Assembly: GCA_039105265.1 (NCBI GenBank)
Contig: JAPFFF010000022.1
Location: 124,001 to 188,000 of the forward strand
DNA length: 64,000 nucleotides
DNA from: Tritrichomonas musculus
Taxonomy: Eukaryota; Parabasalia; Tritrichomonadida; Tritrichomonadidae
Direction of reading: 5' to 3'
The translations under genes and the position numbers were made by a program. A model generated the notes under the pieces. That model did no database searches, was not told the DNA's origin, and worked only from the letters and a program-made list of their open reading frames with translations. Every line of letters begins with the position of its first letter. Position 1 is the first letter of the stretch. This document shows positions 62,258-64,000 of this stretch, one piece after another.

Positions 62258-62812
62258 ATGACAAATTTATTATCAACACCAGATAGTAGATTAATTCAAA
62301 TTCATAATAATTTGTATGGCGATTCAAGCTCTTTTGAAAGTTTCTTAGAAGAAAACAAAGGAAATAAAATCCAAGCAAAAAAAGACATCATTGATTCAAT
62401 TAAAAGTGCTCTCCATGAAAATAATTATGATGGTGGTGATAATTCTGAAGCTATTTATTGGTTTTCAAGAGGGATTTCAAATAAATTAAGAAGAAATGCT
62501 AATAGATATCAAAATAGAGAAATTCCATTAATTCAATTACCTCCACCACCACCTCCACCAAGAGAACCAGAAAGATATATTGATTCTGATGTAGGTTTAT
62601 TCAATAATATTCAAAATCTTTTAAAAAGTCAAAGAAGAGCAACTGATGATTCAGCTTTACACACAAAATTTCATAGATGGAAGAAATTAGAAACAAAACA
62701 AGATAAATTAGTTGAAGAAATTATGACTAATTTATACAAAAATCCTGATAATTGGGAAATCAATTTTGAACAATTGAATAATCAAGGAAGAACGTTATTA
62801 TGCCCAAATTAG
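62258..62812 (+). CDS. 184-aa protein directly upstream of PolB
   Basis: Helical N-terminal half (SRLIQIHNNLYGDSSSFESF, KDIIDSIKSALHENN), a Pro run (LIQLPPPPPPPREPER) and a helical C-terminal part (FHRWKKLETKQDKLVEEIM). Overlaps the PolB start by 13 bp, which implies joint expression. In protein-primed systems the terminal protein often lies here, so it is a candidate, with no direct evidence. Confidence 0.55.
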   Translation: MTNLLSTPDSRLIQIHNNLYGDSSSFESFLEENKGNKIQAKKDIIDSIKSALHENNYDGGDNSEAIYWFSRGISNKLRRNANRYQNREIPLIQLPPPPPPPREPERYIDSDVGLFNNIQNLLKSQRRATDDSALHTKFHRWKKLETKQDKLVEEIMTNLYKNPDNWEINFEQLNNQGRTLLCPN

Positions 62813-64000
62813 CAAAATTTTTTGATGATGTTGTTTCCCATCATGAAATGAATAGACAATATTTAATTTCATATTGTGTTAATAGACAGTGGCATACAAT
62901 GCCTTTAATTCCTGAAAATTATAATCAATTAAGGCAAAATTTAACAAGGTCAAATTTTATATTTTCAATTGATAAAACTCCTGCAGAATTTTTTTATGAT
63001 AAAGGTGCTCAAAAAGTTCCTGCATGGTCATTATTTTCAGGTATAAGATTTTATAGAAATCCAAGAGTTGATACATATTCTGATAGAGGTGGTGAATTCT
63101 TTAGTTATTTGGTCAAAGAACAAGTTCCTCAATGTATCAAAGATTATTTAATTAAATTACAAATTTTTGATAAATTAACTGACGATAGAAATAAATTTAA
63201 ACAACGTTCAGAATTAAATGATTGTTGTTTTGTTTATGCTTTATCTCAAACTGATGATTATTCAATTGAAGAATTAAATCAAATTAGATTAAGAATTCAA
63301 AATAGATATTTATCTCAAAATGCAATTAATCAATTATGTTCTGAATTTAAAATTCATTTAAAATTAACTTTTATTGATGAAGATTTTGAAGGAAGAAATA
63401 AAAAGCAAACCGTTAAACCGTATTCAAATTCTAAACGTAAAAATTATTTAGGTGTTGAAAAAGATGAAGCAAATCATATTCATCATTTCAATATCTTTCA
63501 AAAACATTATTTCATTGAAGAAAAAACACCTTTTAGTACCTATTATATGAAAAATTATGAAGAAATAAATGATGAAACAAAATTTGATAAAGAATACGTT
63601 TTAACTTCAAAACATAATAATCAAAGATATTGGAGGAAATCTAAATATTTCATTAGTTCCTCAAATTTAGTTCGATTATTATTTAAAAAGAATTTATTTA
63701 AACCAATAACTTATGGTGAATATTCAATTCTCAATACAATTTATTATAATGAAATTGAGAATGATGTTTCAAATATTAAATTAGAATTTGATAAGAATTT
63801 TTGTACTCAATTAATTGAACCTAAGAAATATAAAGAACCTAAGAAAAAATTCTATCAAACTTATTGGTATTGTGATTTTGAAGCTGATGTTTCAGGTAAA
63901 ATTCATAGACCTTATATGTGTGTTATTCAAAATGAAAATGGAACCGTTAACAAAACTTTTAGAGGAAAAAATTGTAATATTAAATTATTAGAATTTTTAC
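62800..64000 (+). CDS. Protein-primed DNA polymerase B, N-terminal part (runs off window)
   Basis: 400 codons open to the window end. Residues about 145-270 (ELNDCCFVYALSQ, then ANHIHHFNIFQKHYFIEE) look like a weak counterpart of the OTU-like region seen in PolB of Mavericks A and B. At about 365, QTYWYCDFEADVSG is the exonuclease I motif (DFEA), followed by PYMCVIQNENG. The polymerase motifs must lie beyond 64000. Differs strongly from the A and B polymerases, marking element C as another lineage. Confidence 0.8.
   Translation, partial: MPKLAKFFDDVVSHHEMNRQYLISYCVNRQWHTMPLIPENYNQLRQNLTRSNFIFSIDKTPAEFFYDKGAQKVPAWSLFSGIRFYRNPRVDTYSDRGGEFFSYLVKEQVPQCIKDYLIKLQIFDKLTDDRNKFKQRSELNDCCFVYALSQTDDYSIEELNQIRLRIQNRYLSQNAINQLCSEFKIHLKLTFIDEDFEGRNKKQTVKPYSNSKRKNYLGVEKDEANHIHHFNIFQKHYFIEEKTPFSTYYMKNYEEINDETKFDKEYVLTSKHNNQRYWRKSKYFISSSNLVRLLFKKNLFKPITYGEYSILNTIYYNEIENDVSNIKLEFDKNFCTQLIEPKKYKEPKKKFYQTYWYCDFEADVSGKIHRPYMCVIQNENGTVNKTFRGKNCNIKLLEFL

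Larger units (their letters stand above)
24988..64000 (+). mobile_element. Element C: AT-rich virus-like element with protein-primed PolB, interrupted by Maverick B
   Basis: Left limit approximate; right end beyond the window. Gene blocks 25283-27672 and 55986-64000 share very high AT content, tiny genes and the start motif TTCACTTCA, none of which occurs in Maverick B between them. Contents: HNH and T5orf172 nucleases, D12 adenine methyltransferase, many proteins of 50-150 aa, PolB with exonuclease motif DFEA. No capsid or integrase is visible in this part. It is interrupted by Maverick B and has perhaps one further break, so it is broken as a unit. Confidence 0.7.

Overview
The window reads as a piece of a metamonad (most likely trichomonad/parabasalid) genome packed with Maverick/Polinton-type virus-like elements. 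The organism call is an inference. It rests on several large intronless Mavericks nested in one another, a very AT-rich host stretch, and start-proximal TCACTTCATTA-like motifs that recall the trichomonad initiator. No rRNA, tRNA or marker gene settles it.

Layout. (1) 1-19620: Maverick A, left end outside the window. It carries a small amphipathic protein, major capsid protein, HNH nuclease, integrase, a small jelly-roll-like protein, a large putative virion protein, a phage-fibre-like protein, KilA-N, protein-primed PolB, four small proteins, packaging ATPase and a terminal conserved gene. Its right end (AGTAGTGATAGTG terminus) lies inside the ATPase gene of an older, different Maverick, D (remnant 19621 to about 20040). 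(2) About 20040-24990: host DNA with one good gene, a type II membrane glycosyltransferase-like protein, followed by AT-rich non-coding DNA with short repeats and a possible 1.6-kb TTAA-flanked DNA transposon. (3) About 24990 to beyond 64000: element C, a very AT-rich virus-like element of another lineage. It has many tiny genes, HNH and T5orf172 nucleases, a D12 adenine methyltransferase and a protein-primed PolB that runs off the window. (4) 27673-55979: Maverick B (28.3 kb, clearly higher GC), inserted into an HNH gene of C with a 6-bp target duplication (GATGGG) and 219-bp terminal inverted repeats.

Maverick B holds the oddest structures. A third terminal repeat sits inside its ATPase region. 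A 9.4-kb inverted duplication (45043-54430) contains 27-bp coding tandem repeats and 15-bp repeat arrays. A candidate small structured RNA lies at 44184-44276. A 24-bp perfect palindrome recurs at gene ends and inside KilA-N. The fibre-like gene is shuffled between strands.

The two Mavericks share a replication module (PolB with an OTU-like N-terminal region and an embedded HNH domain, KilA-N), an integration module (integrase, terminal repeats) and a virion module (capsid, jelly-roll-like protein, ATPase, fibre). Genes of A and B tend to start 10-20 bp after TATTTTTG or TTTTTTATC. Genes of C start after TTCACTTCA. All Maverick-type parts are described as fossils; statements on function come from family membership.
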